A stretch of DNA of 14,281 nucleotides from an uncultured Chloroflexota bacterium (GCA_902827055.1 CADEHD010000004.1:3949-18229); one strand, 5' to 3'. Counted from the stretch's first letter, positions 6,926 to 13,106 are shown. Program-made: numbers and translations. Notes: a model not told the origin generated them from the sequence alone.

Positions 6926-7300
6926 ATGTTGGAGAAGAAGGACCGGCGGCTTAGCCGCATCAAGATGGCGATCGCCATCGGGGTCGGCCTTGCGCTGGTC
7001 CCCGCGGCAATGTTCGCCGCGACCACCACGAGGCCGATCGACGGCATTGCCGGGGTCGTCCGTGAGCAGGCGGCGTCGCCAACGGCAACCGCCAAGGCCG
7101 CTGCCACCACTGCGCCAACCGCCGCTGCGACGGCCAAGGCTGCAGCTACCACGGCAGCCGCTCCTGCGGCTCCGAAGTCCGGCACGGGTGGATTCCTTGG
7201 CCAGGATGGCAACAGCTCCAACACGATGACCATCCTGTTGCTCGTTGCGGCCGCCGCCTCGGTTGCCGTTGCGGGCCGCATGGTCACCCGCCGCCGATAA
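6926..7300 (+). CDS. Small Ala/Thr-rich protein with N-terminal signal/anchor and C-terminal helix
   Basis: This is a 124-aa exported or membrane-held protein of no recognised family. Residues 1-13 are basic (LEKKDRRLSRIK), 14-31 are a hydrophobic signal or anchor ending near AAMFAA, and 50-83 are a low-complexity linker holding two copies of ATAKAAATTA (54-63 and 68-77). A Gly/Asn spacer (86-100) leads to a second hydrophobic helix (about 101-117) and the tail GRMVTRRR. This N-signal, flexible spacer, C-terminal helix and Arg tail layout resembles surface proteins with sorting tails, but no LPXTG or known CTERM motif is present. I chose ATG 6926 because GAGGGG lies nine bases upstream; ATG 6917 directly abuts that site. 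A strong terminator follows at 7337-7368, so the gene is the last of its unit. Confidence 0.75.
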   Translation: MLEKKDRRLSRIKMAIAIGVGLALVPAAMFAATTTRPIDGIAGVVREQAASPTATAKAAATTAPTAAATAKAAATTAAAPAAPKSGTGGFLGQDGNSSNTMTILLLVAAAASVAVAGRMVTRRR

Positions 7301-7336
7301 CGAGAAGCGCATCTGCGCTGGCCGCTCGGCCAAATT

Positions 7337-7368
7337 GCGAGGGCCCGTGCATACGGGCCCTCGCTTTT
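7337..7368 (+). terminator. Rho-independent terminator after the small anchored protein gene
   Basis: Arms 7337-7347 and 7354-7364 are an exact 11-bp inverted repeat (GCGAGGGCCCG) with a 6-base loop, followed directly by TTTT. It lies 36 bases after the stop codon at 7300. This is the clearest terminator in the window and separates the anchored protein from the ferredoxin cluster. Confidence 0.9.
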
Positions 7369-7406
7369 CGTTTCGGCACCGGCGCGAGTGCAAGAACTCC
7401 GCGGGT

Positions 7407-7435
7407 TTGATGGCAGCCGTTGCCAATGCTAGATT
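7407..7435 (+). promoter_or_regulatory. Sigma-70-type promoter for the ferredoxin-dut-crcB cluster
   Basis: TTGATG (7407-7412) and TAGATT (7430-7435) are separated by exactly 17 bases. TGC precedes the -10 box, giving an extended -10. Transcription would begin near 7442, about 25 bases before the ferredoxin GTG and beyond the terminator of the previous gene. Confidence 0.6.
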
Positions 7436-7467
7436 CGGTCGAACGCTAGTGCTCGCGGGAGGCCCAC

Positions 7468-7986
7468 GTGGCGTACACAATCGTCGAGACGTGCATCGGT
7501 TGCACGGCGTGCACCAACAAGTGCCCCGTGGAAGCCATCACGGGCCTGCGCAACGAGCTTCACATCATCGATGACGCGCTCTGCATCAACTGCGGGGCCT
7601 GTGGGGCGGTCTGCCCCGTAGAGGCCATCATCGATGAGGTGGGCGACATCTGCCGGACGTTCCCTCGTCGGGAGCTGCCGCTGTCAAAGATCGTCGAGGA
7701 GAACTGCATCGGCTCCGGCTGTGAGCTGTGCATCAACATCTGCCCGTTCGAGGCGCTGTCGCTGCAGGACTCGCCGAACAACAAGGACTTCTTCGGGATT
7801 GCCACCGTCGACCCCCGCAAGTGCGTGGGGTGCCGTCTCTGCGAGCAGGCGTGCGGCTGGGGCGCGATCTACATCGACCCGCCGCGCGAGATGCTGAAGC
7901 GGGCCGTCTATCCACTCGAGATCCTGACGCCCAAGAAGGGCAAGCGCGCGCAGGAGGCCGTCGCGGCCGCGGCTGCGCGCAGCTAG
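7468..7986 (+). CDS. Four-cluster [4Fe-4S] ferredoxin-type protein
   Basis: This is a cytoplasmic electron carrier or electron-transfer subunit of 172 aa. Four cysteine quartets are visible: C9/12/15/19 (CIGCTACTNKCP), C39/42/45/49 (CINCGACGAVCP), C80/85/88/92 (CIGSGCELCINICP, with a Cx4C first gap) and C119/122/125/129 (CVGCRLCEQACG). C62 is an extra cysteine. This predicts up to four [4Fe-4S] clusters, as two bicluster modules joined by a 30-residue linker. The third quartet carries an extra residue in its first gap, and the fourth lacks the usual proline after its last cysteine. The tail (about 146-172) is basic and then Ala-rich. The start is GTG 7468, with GGGAGG five bases upstream. The gene heads a tight cluster with dut and crcB, 25 bases before dut. 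The redox partner is unknown. Confidence 0.92.
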   Translation: MAYTIVETCIGCTACTNKCPVEAITGLRNELHIIDDALCINCGACGAVCPVEAIIDEVGDICRTFPRRELPLSKIVEENCIGSGCELCINICPFEALSLQDSPNNKDFFGIATVDPRKCVGCRLCEQACGWGAIYIDPPREMLKRAVYPLEILTPKKGKRAQEAVAAAAARS

Positions 7987-8011
7987 CGGGGCACGCCGCC
8001 CTCGTCACACC

Positions 8012-8455
8012 GTGCCTGAGCCTGCTGTGATCCGCGTTCGTGCGCTGCGCGAGGGTGCGCGCTTGCCGGCGCGCCAGAGCGACCTCGCGAGCGGCTACGA
8101 CCTCCACGCCTGCCTCGAGGACGGACCGCTGCTGATCGAGGGCACGCCCCGGCTCGTGCCGACCGGCCTCGCGCTGGCGGCGCCCGGCGGCCTCGATGTC
8201 CAGGTTCGCCCGCGCTCGGGCCTCTCGCTGCGCCGCGTGATGGCGACGCTGGGCACGATCGACGCGGACAATCGAGGCGAGCTGTTTGTCACCCTCTATT
8301 GCCTGCCCGGCTGCGGGCCGCACGAGGTGCGCGACGGCGACCGCATCGCGCAGCTCGTCGTGACCCGCCTCGCGCCCATCGAGTGGACACCGGTCGCGGA
8401 GCTCGACGACACGTCGCGCGGCGCGTCGGGCCACGGCTCAACCGGCACCCGCTAG
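8012..8455 (+). CDS. dut: dUTP diphosphatase (trimeric dUTPase family) with altered substrate-contact residues
   Basis: dUTPase hydrolyses dUTP to dUMP and PPi, keeping uracil out of DNA and feeding thymidylate synthesis. All five family motifs can be found: ASGYDLHA (26-33), RPRSGLSLRR (66-75), GTIDADNRGE (81-90), GDRIAQLV (109-116) and RGASGHGSTG (136-145). The general-base Asp is D84. Two usually aromatic positions differ: the motif 3 Tyr that packs on the deoxyribose is N87, and the motif 5 Phe that stacks on uracil is H141. Length, 147 aa, is normal. The start is GTG 8012 with no obvious ribosome binding site; GTG 8027 is an alternative five codons in. The short gaps to the ferredoxin (25 bases) and crcB (2 bases) suggest co-transcription. 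A dUTPase-fold protein is sure; true dUTPase activity is likely but less so. Confidence 0.88.
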   Translation: MPEPAVIRVRALREGARLPARQSDLASGYDLHACLEDGPLLIEGTPRLVPTGLALAAPGGLDVQVRPRSGLSLRRVMATLGTIDADNRGELFVTLYCLPGCGPHEVRDGDRIAQLVVTRLAPIEWTPVAELDDTSRGASGHGSTGTR

Positions 8456-8457
8456 CG

Positions 8458-8823
8458 ATGGAACTGGCGCTGGTCGCCGCGGGCGGCGCGCTGGGCGCGG
8501 TAGCCCGCTACGCCGTGTCGAGGGCGCTCGCCGGTGCGGGTGGTGCGTTCCCCGTCGGGACGCTGGTGGTGAACCTCAGCGGAGCGCTGCTCCTCGGGTT
8601 CCTGAGCGTGTACCTCGTGGAGCGCCTGCACGTGCCTGCTGAGTGGCGCACGGGCATCAACGGCGGCTTCATCGGCGCGTACACGACGTTCTCGACGCTG
8701 AGTCTGGAGACCGTGCGGCTCGCGGAGGACGGGCGAGTGGTGCAGGCCGCTGCGTACGTCCTCGTGAGCCTGGTGGCGGGCCTGACGCTCGCGTGGCTGG
8801 GGCAGCAACTCGCGCGGGCCTGA
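8458..8823 (+). CDS. crcB: Fluoride ion channel CrcB/FluC
   Basis: CrcB forms dual-topology dimers in the inner membrane that let toxic fluoride out of the cell. The 121-aa protein has four hydrophobic helices and the family blocks GGALGAVARY (9-18), GTLVVNLSGALLLG (34-47, pore Asn N39) and GFIGAYTTFSTLSLET (70-85). The Phe-box motif is usually TFSTF; here the second Phe is L81 while F78 is kept. ATG 8458 follows the dut stop by two bases and has no ribosome binding site, which suggests translational coupling. An open frame extending upstream overlaps dut and is not real. There is a single copy, so it would act as a homodimer unless a partner lies elsewhere. I see no fluoride riboswitch before it, as expected for an internal operon gene. 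Confidence 0.93.
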   Translation: MELALVAAGGALGAVARYAVSRALAGAGGAFPVGTLVVNLSGALLLGFLSVYLVERLHVPAEWRTGINGGFIGAYTTFSTLSLETVRLAEDGRVVQAAAYVLVSLVAGLTLAWLGQQLARA

Positions 8824-8989
8824 GCGCCCCCTCGTCGTCGCCTGGTGTCGCGGCCCTGTTGTTCGCCACACGCGCCCTCCGGTGCGGACGGCGCGGCACC
8901 ACCCCTCGGCGGGCCCCGATGGCACTCGGACGTGTGGACTGCGAAGCACCGGGAAGAGTGGCTGCTACGAGAACGCTAGGAGAAAACGA

Positions 8990-9012
8990 GAGCGGGCCTT
9001 TGAGGCCCGCTC
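8990..9012 (-). terminator. Terminator-like hairpin downstream of the MIP channel gene
   Basis: GAGCGGGCCT (8990-8999) pairs perfectly with AGGCCCGCTC (9003-9012) around a 3-base loop. On the minus strand the stem is followed by TCGTTTTCT, a T-rich run; on plus no T-run follows. This points to termination of the minus-strand MIP channel gene, about 80 bases past its stop. Confidence 0.65.
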
Positions 9013-9021
9013 CCTGACCAA

Positions 9022-9055
9022 CATCTGCCGTGCGGCGGGGGTGATTCGGCAGATG
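9022..9055 (-). other. 9-bp inverted repeat in the 3' UTR of the MIP channel gene
   Basis: CATCTGCCG (9022-9030) pairs exactly with CGGCAGATG (9047-9055) around a 16-base loop. It lies between the MIP stop (9091) and the terminator at 9012-8990, so it would be carried on the channel's mRNA tail. There is no T-run, so it is not a terminator on its own. Confidence 0.5.
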
Positions 9056-9090
9056 AAGGTGTCACAAGAATGGCGCCCTCGCGTGGAGGA

Positions 9091-9762
9091 CTAGGCGGTC
9101 GCGTCGCCCTCCTTCAGGAAGACGAACTCGTACAGGACCGCGGCGGCAACAGCGCCGAGAATCGGGCCGACCCAGTAGATCAGCTGGTCATCCATCGTGC
9201 CGCTGGCGATTGCGGGGCCCAGCGCGCGGGCCGGGTTCATCGCCGCACCCGTGAGACCGCCACCCATCGCGATGTCCATCGAGATGGTGAGTCCGATGAG
9301 CAGCGCTCCGAGCTTAGGGCCGCGTGGGTCGATGGCCGTGCCGAACACGGCAGTCATCAGGAAGAAGGTCATCAGCGCCTCGACGAGGATGCCCTGCGCC
9401 TCGGAGACGCCGGCAGCGAGCTGCGGCGTACCGAGGGCGACCTGGCTCCGCATCGTCTCGTCGAAGATGGCGGTGAGCACGAACGCGGCAGCGATGCCGC
9501 CAGCGAGTTGCGCGAGGATGTACGACACGGCGTCCATGGCCGGGAGACGCCTCGTCACCCACAGCCCCACCGTCAGGGCCGGGTTGAACACGCCGCCGGA
9601 GACGTGGCCGAGCGCCGATCCCATGACGGCAATCGCGAGGCCGTGGGCGAGCGCGATCGCGACCAGGTTGGTGCCCTGGCTGGCAACCACAGCACCCACG
9701 CCGGCGAAGATGAGGGTGAAGGTCCCCACGAACTCCGCGATCAACTTCCGAGCGTCGGTCAT
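9091..9762 (-). CDS. MIP family channel (aquaporin-type) with a TIP-like selectivity filter
   Basis: This is a six-helix membrane channel for water or small neutral solutes. Both half-helix motifs are present: N60-P61-A62 (GGVFNPALT) and N176-P177-A178-R179 (AAMNPARALGPA). The residue after NPAR is Ala, not the Asp of GlpF glycerol facilitators. Counting from the NPA Asn by the AQP1/AqpZ/GlpF spacing, the aromatic/arginine filter is H40, I164, A173, R179. This is unlike E. coli AqpZ (Phe/His/Thr/Arg) and like plant tonoplast intrinsic proteins. I chose ATG 9762 (223 aa): the candidate promoter's -10 box sits at 9794-9799, so the longer frame to a TTG at 9822 would begin upstream of transcription. 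The gene is a single-gene unit flanked by its own promoter and terminator, divergent from plsY. MIP family membership is certain; the solute (water, ammonia, urea, peroxide) is inferred. Confidence 0.93.
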   Translation of the reverse strand: MTDARKLIAEFVGTFTLIFAGVGAVVASQGTNLVAIALAHGLAIAVMGSALGHVSGGVFNPALTVGLWVTRRLPAMDAVSYILAQLAGGIAAAFVLTAIFDETMRSQVALGTPQLAAGVSEAQGILVEALMTFFLMTAVFGTAIDPRGPKLGALLIGLTISMDIAMGGGLTGAAMNPARALGPAIASGTMDDQLIYWVGPILGAVAAAVLYEFVFLKEGDATA

Positions 9763-9793
9763 CAGCGCGCCCCATCCCCCGTCGAGCCGAGTC

Positions 9794-9822
9794 ATCAGAC
9801 CACGGATCCGATGAGAAGTCAA
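9794..9822 (-). promoter_or_regulatory. Promoter for the MIP channel gene
   Basis: On the minus strand TTGACT (9822-9817) and TCTGAT (9799-9794) are 17 bases apart, matching the consensus at five and four positions. Transcription would start near 9787, about 25 bases before ATG 9762, and this decides the choice of start codon. Confidence 0.5.
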
Positions 9823-10006
9823 CTCACTTGCTCATTTGTGAGAGACTTTTTCCACATCCCCGAGGCAGATTCCGCCGAATCCGCGTGTCGCCGGCCCTGG
9901 AGGGGGGATCCTGAGCGACCGCGTCGCGATACGATGGGTGCCGACGCGCACAGCCTGAGCACGTCCAAGCCCGATCCAGCGGTGCCTGCGCAGTCAGAGG
10001 TTGGCG

Positions 10007-10591
10007 ATGCCTATCGCCGGGGTCTTGTTGGCGGCCTATCTCCTCGGGTCGTTCCCGACCTCGTATCTCATCGTGTACTGGCTCACCGGCCGGGACATCC
10101 GCTCGATGGGGACCGGTAACCCGGGCGCGATGAACGTCCTCGACTCCGTGGGGGTTCGGCCGGCGGCCGTCGTCGCCATGGTCGACATCCTCAAGGGGAT
10201 GGCGGCCGTCGGGCTGGCGTACGCGTTCGGATTCGGGGACGTGGCCGCCGTGCTGGCGGCGTTCGCATCCGTCGTGGGGCACGACTATTCGATCTTCCTC
10301 CGGCTGCGTGGCGGCAACGGGACCGCGACCGGACTGGGCGCGGCCACGATGCTGCTCCCCGTCCCCGCGATGATCGCCACCGCCATCGGCCTGAGCATCG
10401 GCCTGACCATGGGCAACCGTCGCGTCGGCGGGCTCCTCGGGATGATCGCCTTCCCGGTGAGCGCGACGTTGCTGGACGCGCCCGTGACGCGCCTCTACGG
10501 GGGTATCGCGCTGATCCTGCTGGCGCTGGCGCAGATCATCTATGACGAGGGCTTCCACCTCACCGCCGTCCGCAACCGAACACGCCGGTAG
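10007..10591 (+). CDS. plsY: Divergent PlsY-type glycerol-3-phosphate acyltransferase
   Basis: PlsY transfers the acyl group from acyl-phosphate to glycerol-3-phosphate in the inner membrane, the first step of phospholipid synthesis. The 194-aa protein has the multi-span PlsY layout and the three loop motifs: GSFPTSY (14-20), GTGNPGAMNV (35-44, usually GSGNxGATN) with the following DILKG (60-64), and GHDYSIFLRLRGGNGTATG (91-109, usually GHxFxxFxxFKGGKG). Differences from the norm: the second Lys of KGGKG is Asn (N104), the first is Arg (R101), and the usual C-terminal RHRxN block is missing, the end reading IIYDEGFHLTAVRN. ATG 10007 has AGAGG six bases upstream; the TTG at 10001 is less likely. 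No plsX is nearby. It may be a second, specialised PlsY. The family call is good; catalytic competence is uncertain. Confidence 0.82.
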   Translation: MPIAGVLLAAYLLGSFPTSYLIVYWLTGRDIRSMGTGNPGAMNVLDSVGVRPAAVVAMVDILKGMAAVGLAYAFGFGDVAAVLAAFASVVGHDYSIFLRLRGGNGTATGLGAATMLLPVPAMIATAIGLSIGLTMGNRRVGGLLGMIAFPVSATLLDAPVTRLYGGIALILLALAQIIYDEGFHLTAVRNRTRR

Positions 10592-10675
10592 CCGCTCGCT
10601 GCCTGCTGCGCACACCCTCGTGGCCTGCTAGCCTCGCGGGAGGCGTTCCACCGTCGCCGAGCCATGCGAGGTCTC

Positions 10676-11194
10676 ATGGAGCTTGCCGGGGCACCGTCCA
10701 TCACGCCGCTGCACGCAGTGGCCGTGCCAGTCTCCGAGTTCGTCGCGTTCGCCGAGACCCTGACGTACGACACGTCGCACGGGTTGCAGTTCATCGACAT
10801 CACCGCGCACATCCGGGATGTCGTGGAGCGATCCGGGGTCGGGTTCGGGCAGGTCTCGATCTTCTCCTCGCACACCACTGCCGCGGTGATCGTGAACGAG
10901 CACGAGCCGCTGCTGCTCGAGGACATGAAGCGCGTGATCTCGCGGCTCGCGCCCGCGGACGACTACTACGCGCACAACGACTTCTCGATCCGCACCGTGA
11001 ACATGGTGGCCGACGAGAGCGAGAACGGGCACTCTCACTGCCAGCAGCTCTTCCTCGGGGCCAGCGTGACTATGCCGGTCCACCAGGGGGCGCCTCGCAT
11101 GGGCCGCTGGCAGAGCTGCTTCCTGGTCGAACTGGACCATGGGCGGCGGCGCGAGGTCACCGTGCACGTCCTCGGGACACGCGCCGGAGCCTGA
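10676..11194 (+). CDS. YjbQ/UPF0047 family protein (secondary thiamine-phosphate synthase enzyme family)
   Basis: These small beta-rich proteins form trimers. E. coli YjbQ has weak thiamine-phosphate synthase activity, and the true cellular role is unsettled. Landmarks fit the family: LQFIDITAHI (the FxDIT block), IFSSHTTAAVIVNE (the HTTA and NE block), SENGHSHCQQLFLGASVTMPV (matching xAHIKSSLLGxSxTIPV) and MGRWQSCFLVELD (matching LGTWQxIxLxExD). The HxH before the LG block gives likely metal-binding histidines. ATG 10676 (172 aa) is preferred because GAGG lies four bases upstream; ATG 10664 adds four residues and has no site. The protein is about 30-35 residues longer than the typical 135-140 aa form, mostly at the N-terminus and in a loop before GHSH. 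A TGCTAGCCT element at 10626-10634 could be an extended -10 box. A glycerophosphodiesterase-like gene follows 31 bases later. Confidence 0.88.
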   Translation: MELAGAPSITPLHAVAVPVSEFVAFAETLTYDTSHGLQFIDITAHIRDVVERSGVGFGQVSIFSSHTTAAVIVNEHEPLLLEDMKRVISRLAPADDYYAHNDFSIRTVNMVADESENGHSHCQQLFLGASVTMPVHQGAPRMGRWQSCFLVELDHGRRREVTVHVLGTRAGA

Positions 11195-11225
11195 GCCCGC
11201 GCGCCTCGGCCGACCGAGACCATCG

Positions 11226-11873
11226 ATGACCGTCGTGCGCACCCTGCACGGGGCGGGGAACGCCCCTGGGATCGTGCCGCTCCCGCGCGACGCGCCCGTC
11301 GACGCCCTCGAGGCTGACGCGTGGGTGGTCCGGGGCCGCCTCATCCTCCAGCACGACCGCCCCGTCGGTGCGTATCGGGTGGCGCTGCACGAGCGCGGAC
11401 TGCGTCTGCGGCCGCGGCCGGGCACCCTTGAGGGGCTGTTGCGTGCGGCCGAGGGGCGAGCGATCTCCCTCGATGTGCGTGCGTGGTGGCGCGACCCCAC
11501 CCCCGACGTCTTCCGGGTGCTGAGCGCCTTTGATGCAGACGCTCGCGCCTCGATCCGGTTCACGTGCGAGTCGTGGAGCCTGGCGGAGCGCCTTCGGGCG
11601 TGGGTGCCGGACATCGCGGCGGGATACTCCGTGCGCAGCGAACTCCAGCTGCGCCGCTTCATCGAGGGACGCATCGCGGGCGAGATTCCCGAGGTGCCCG
11701 TGTCGGTGCGGCACACGCTGCTGCGCGCCGCGGACGAGGTACAGGCGCTCCGCCGGTTCAGCCCTCGGGTCACCGTGTGGACCGTCGACGACATCGCGCG
11801 GGCGCGCGAGCTCGCCGGGTGGGGCGCCGACGAGGTGGTCAGCAACCGCCTCGAGGTCCTGGCCGCGCTCTAG
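11226..11873 (+). CDS. Glycerophosphodiester phosphodiesterase-like protein with altered metal site
   Basis: GDPD enzymes hydrolyse glycerophosphodiesters to glycerol-3-phosphate and an alcohol on a TIM barrel. This 215-aa protein keeps the family outline: LHGAGN (7-12) in place of AHRGA, DALEADAWVVRGRLILQHD (26-44) in place of the ELDVxxTxDGxxVxxHD block, AISLDVR (79-85) in place of the xxIEIK strand, and a closing VTVWTVDDIARARELAGWGADEVVSN with the WTV and GVDxIxTD features. Candidate catalytic residues remain: H8, H43, and E29/D31 for metal. The Arg after the first His and the ENT motif are missing, and the third metal ligand is D83 instead of Glu. No signal peptide is present, so it should be cytoplasmic. 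ATG 11226 is preferred; the longer frame from 11139 overlaps the YjbQ gene. It sits nine bases before the methyltransferase and is likely co-transcribed. Confidence 0.75.
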   Translation: MTVVRTLHGAGNAPGIVPLPRDAPVDALEADAWVVRGRLILQHDRPVGAYRVALHERGLRLRPRPGTLEGLLRAAEGRAISLDVRAWWRDPTPDVFRVLSAFDADARASIRFTCESWSLAERLRAWVPDIAAGYSVRSELQLRRFIEGRIAGEIPEVPVSVRHTLLRAADEVQALRRFSPRVTVWTVDDIARARELAGWGADEVVSNRLEVLAAL

Positions 11874-11882
11874 GATCGCCGG

Positions 11883-13106
11883 ATGACCACCCCGCCGCGT
11901 CCGGCCAACCCCGACCCCTTCGATGACTTCGCGCTCGCGTCGCGGGCGACGCCCCTCGAACGCGTCGTTCGGGACGAGATCGCGGCGAGCGGGGGGCGGA
12001 TCACCTTCGAGCGGTACATGGCCCTCGCGCTGGGTCACCCCGAGCACGGGTACTACGCCCGCGCCGACCTGCGCTGGGGGCGCGACGGCGACTTCGAAAC
12101 CTCGCCCGAGGTGCACCCCGTGTTCGGGTACCTGTGGGCGCGCCAGGTCCTGGAGTGCTGGCAACGCCTCGACCGCCCGCCCGCGTTCGACCTCGTGGAG
12201 CTCGGTGGGGGATCCGGCGCCTTCATGGCGGCCATGCTCACCTGGCTGCGCGAGCGCGCCCCGGAGTGCCTGGCGGCGGTGCGGCCCGTGGTTCTCGACG
12301 GCCACCCGCGCCGCATCGAGGAGCAGCGCGCGGCCCTCGAGCGGCTGGGGCTGCACGCCGAGCATGCGCTCCTGGAGGACTGGCTGACGCGCGCCGAGCC
12401 AGTGACCGGCGTCATCGTGAGCAACGAACTGTTCGACGCCCTGCCCGTCCATCTCGTGCGGAACGAGGGCGGAACGCTCCGGGAGATCTACGTCGTCGCT
12501 GGCGAGGGCGGTGAGGGGGGCGCATCCGGCGAACTCGCGCTGACCAGCGGCCCGCTGAGTACGCCAGGTATCGCCGCACACCTCGAGGAGCTGGGGGTGG
12601 GTCCTGCCGACCAATCCATGGCGGAGGTCTGCCTGGCCGCACCCGCGCTTATGGAGCGAATCGCGCGACGAATCGCGCGTGGTTACGTCGTCACCATCGA
12701 TTATGGCTACGCGGCCGCCGAGCTCTACGCCTCGTGGAGACGGAACGGCACCCTCCTCGCGTTCCGTCACCACTCGCCGCAGCCGAATCCACTCGGGAGC
12801 CCCGGGCTGACCGACCTCACCGCGCACGTCGATCTCACCTCGCTGGCGCGCGCCGGCGCGCGCGCGGACCTCGAGGCCGCGGCCCCGACGACGCAGGCGC
12901 GCGCCCTTGTGGCGCTTGGACTGGGCGAGGCCGTCGAGGCGGCGCGGGCACGGATGACCGAGGACTTCGCCGCGTTCGCCGCCGCGCGGCGCGCCGCCGA
13001 CACCCTGATCGAGCCCGCCGGACTGGGCCGCATCCGCGTGCTGGTGATGGCGCGCGGCGCACCGCTCGATGGCCTGCGCTGCCTCGACGGCGCCGCCGAC
13101 GCCTGA
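11883..13106 (+). CDS. SAM-dependent methyltransferase, MidA/NDUFAF7 (DUF185) family
   Basis: Mitochondrial NDUFAF7 methylates an arginine of complex I subunit NDUFS2 during assembly; the bacterial homologues are less studied and act in the cytoplasm. The 407-aa protein has all family blocks: GGRITFERYMALALGHPEHG (37-56) and GYYARADLRWGRDGDFETSPEV, then the SAM-binding loop VELGGGSGAF (105-114), then VIVSNELFDALPVHLV (177-192), then VVTIDYGY, then GTLLAFRHH and DLTAHVDLTSLA toward the C-terminus. Length is normal. ATG 11883 follows the GDPD-like gene by nine bases. The short loop GEGGEGGASGE (about 206-216) is a low-complexity insertion. No complex I genes are in the window, so a link to them is inference from the family only. 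Transcription probably continues from the upstream genes. Confidence 0.92.
   Translation: MTTPPRPANPDPFDDFALASRATPLERVVRDEIAASGGRITFERYMALALGHPEHGYYARADLRWGRDGDFETSPEVHPVFGYLWARQVLECWQRLDRPPAFDLVELGGGSGAFMAAMLTWLRERAPECLAAVRPVVLDGHPRRIEEQRAALERLGLHAEHALLEDWLTRAEPVTGVIVSNELFDALPVHLVRNEGGTLREIYVVAGEGGEGGASGELALTSGPLSTPGIAAHLEELGVGPADQSMAEVCLAAPALMERIARRIARGYVVTIDYGYAAAELYASWRRNGTLLAFRHHSPQPNPLGSPGLTDLTAHVDLTSLARAGARADLEAAAPTTQARALVALGLGEAVEAARARMTEDFAAFAAARRAADTLIEPAGLGRIRVLVMARGAPLDGLRCLDGAADA

Larger units (their letters stand above)
8824..9090. other. 267-base convergent intergenic region between crcB and the MIP channel
   Basis: This is the longest gene-free stretch. It contains two inverted repeats near its right end (8990-9012 and 9022-9055). 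An open frame on + (8882-9094) has no ribosome binding site and runs through both hairpins, so I do not call it. No tRNA fold was found. Confidence 0.6.

Noticed and set aside
8012..8455. dCTP deaminase as an alternative call for the dUTPase gene
   Set aside because: The order and spacing of the five motifs, the ASGYDLHA start and the RGxxGxGSTG tail fit trimeric dUTPase better.
8882..9094. A 70-codon open frame between crcB and the MIP gene
   Set aside because: It has a GTG start with no ribosome binding site, and translation runs through both hairpins. The GTRTCGLR-like reading resembles spurious translations seen near tRNA-like sequence; I could not fold a tRNA there.
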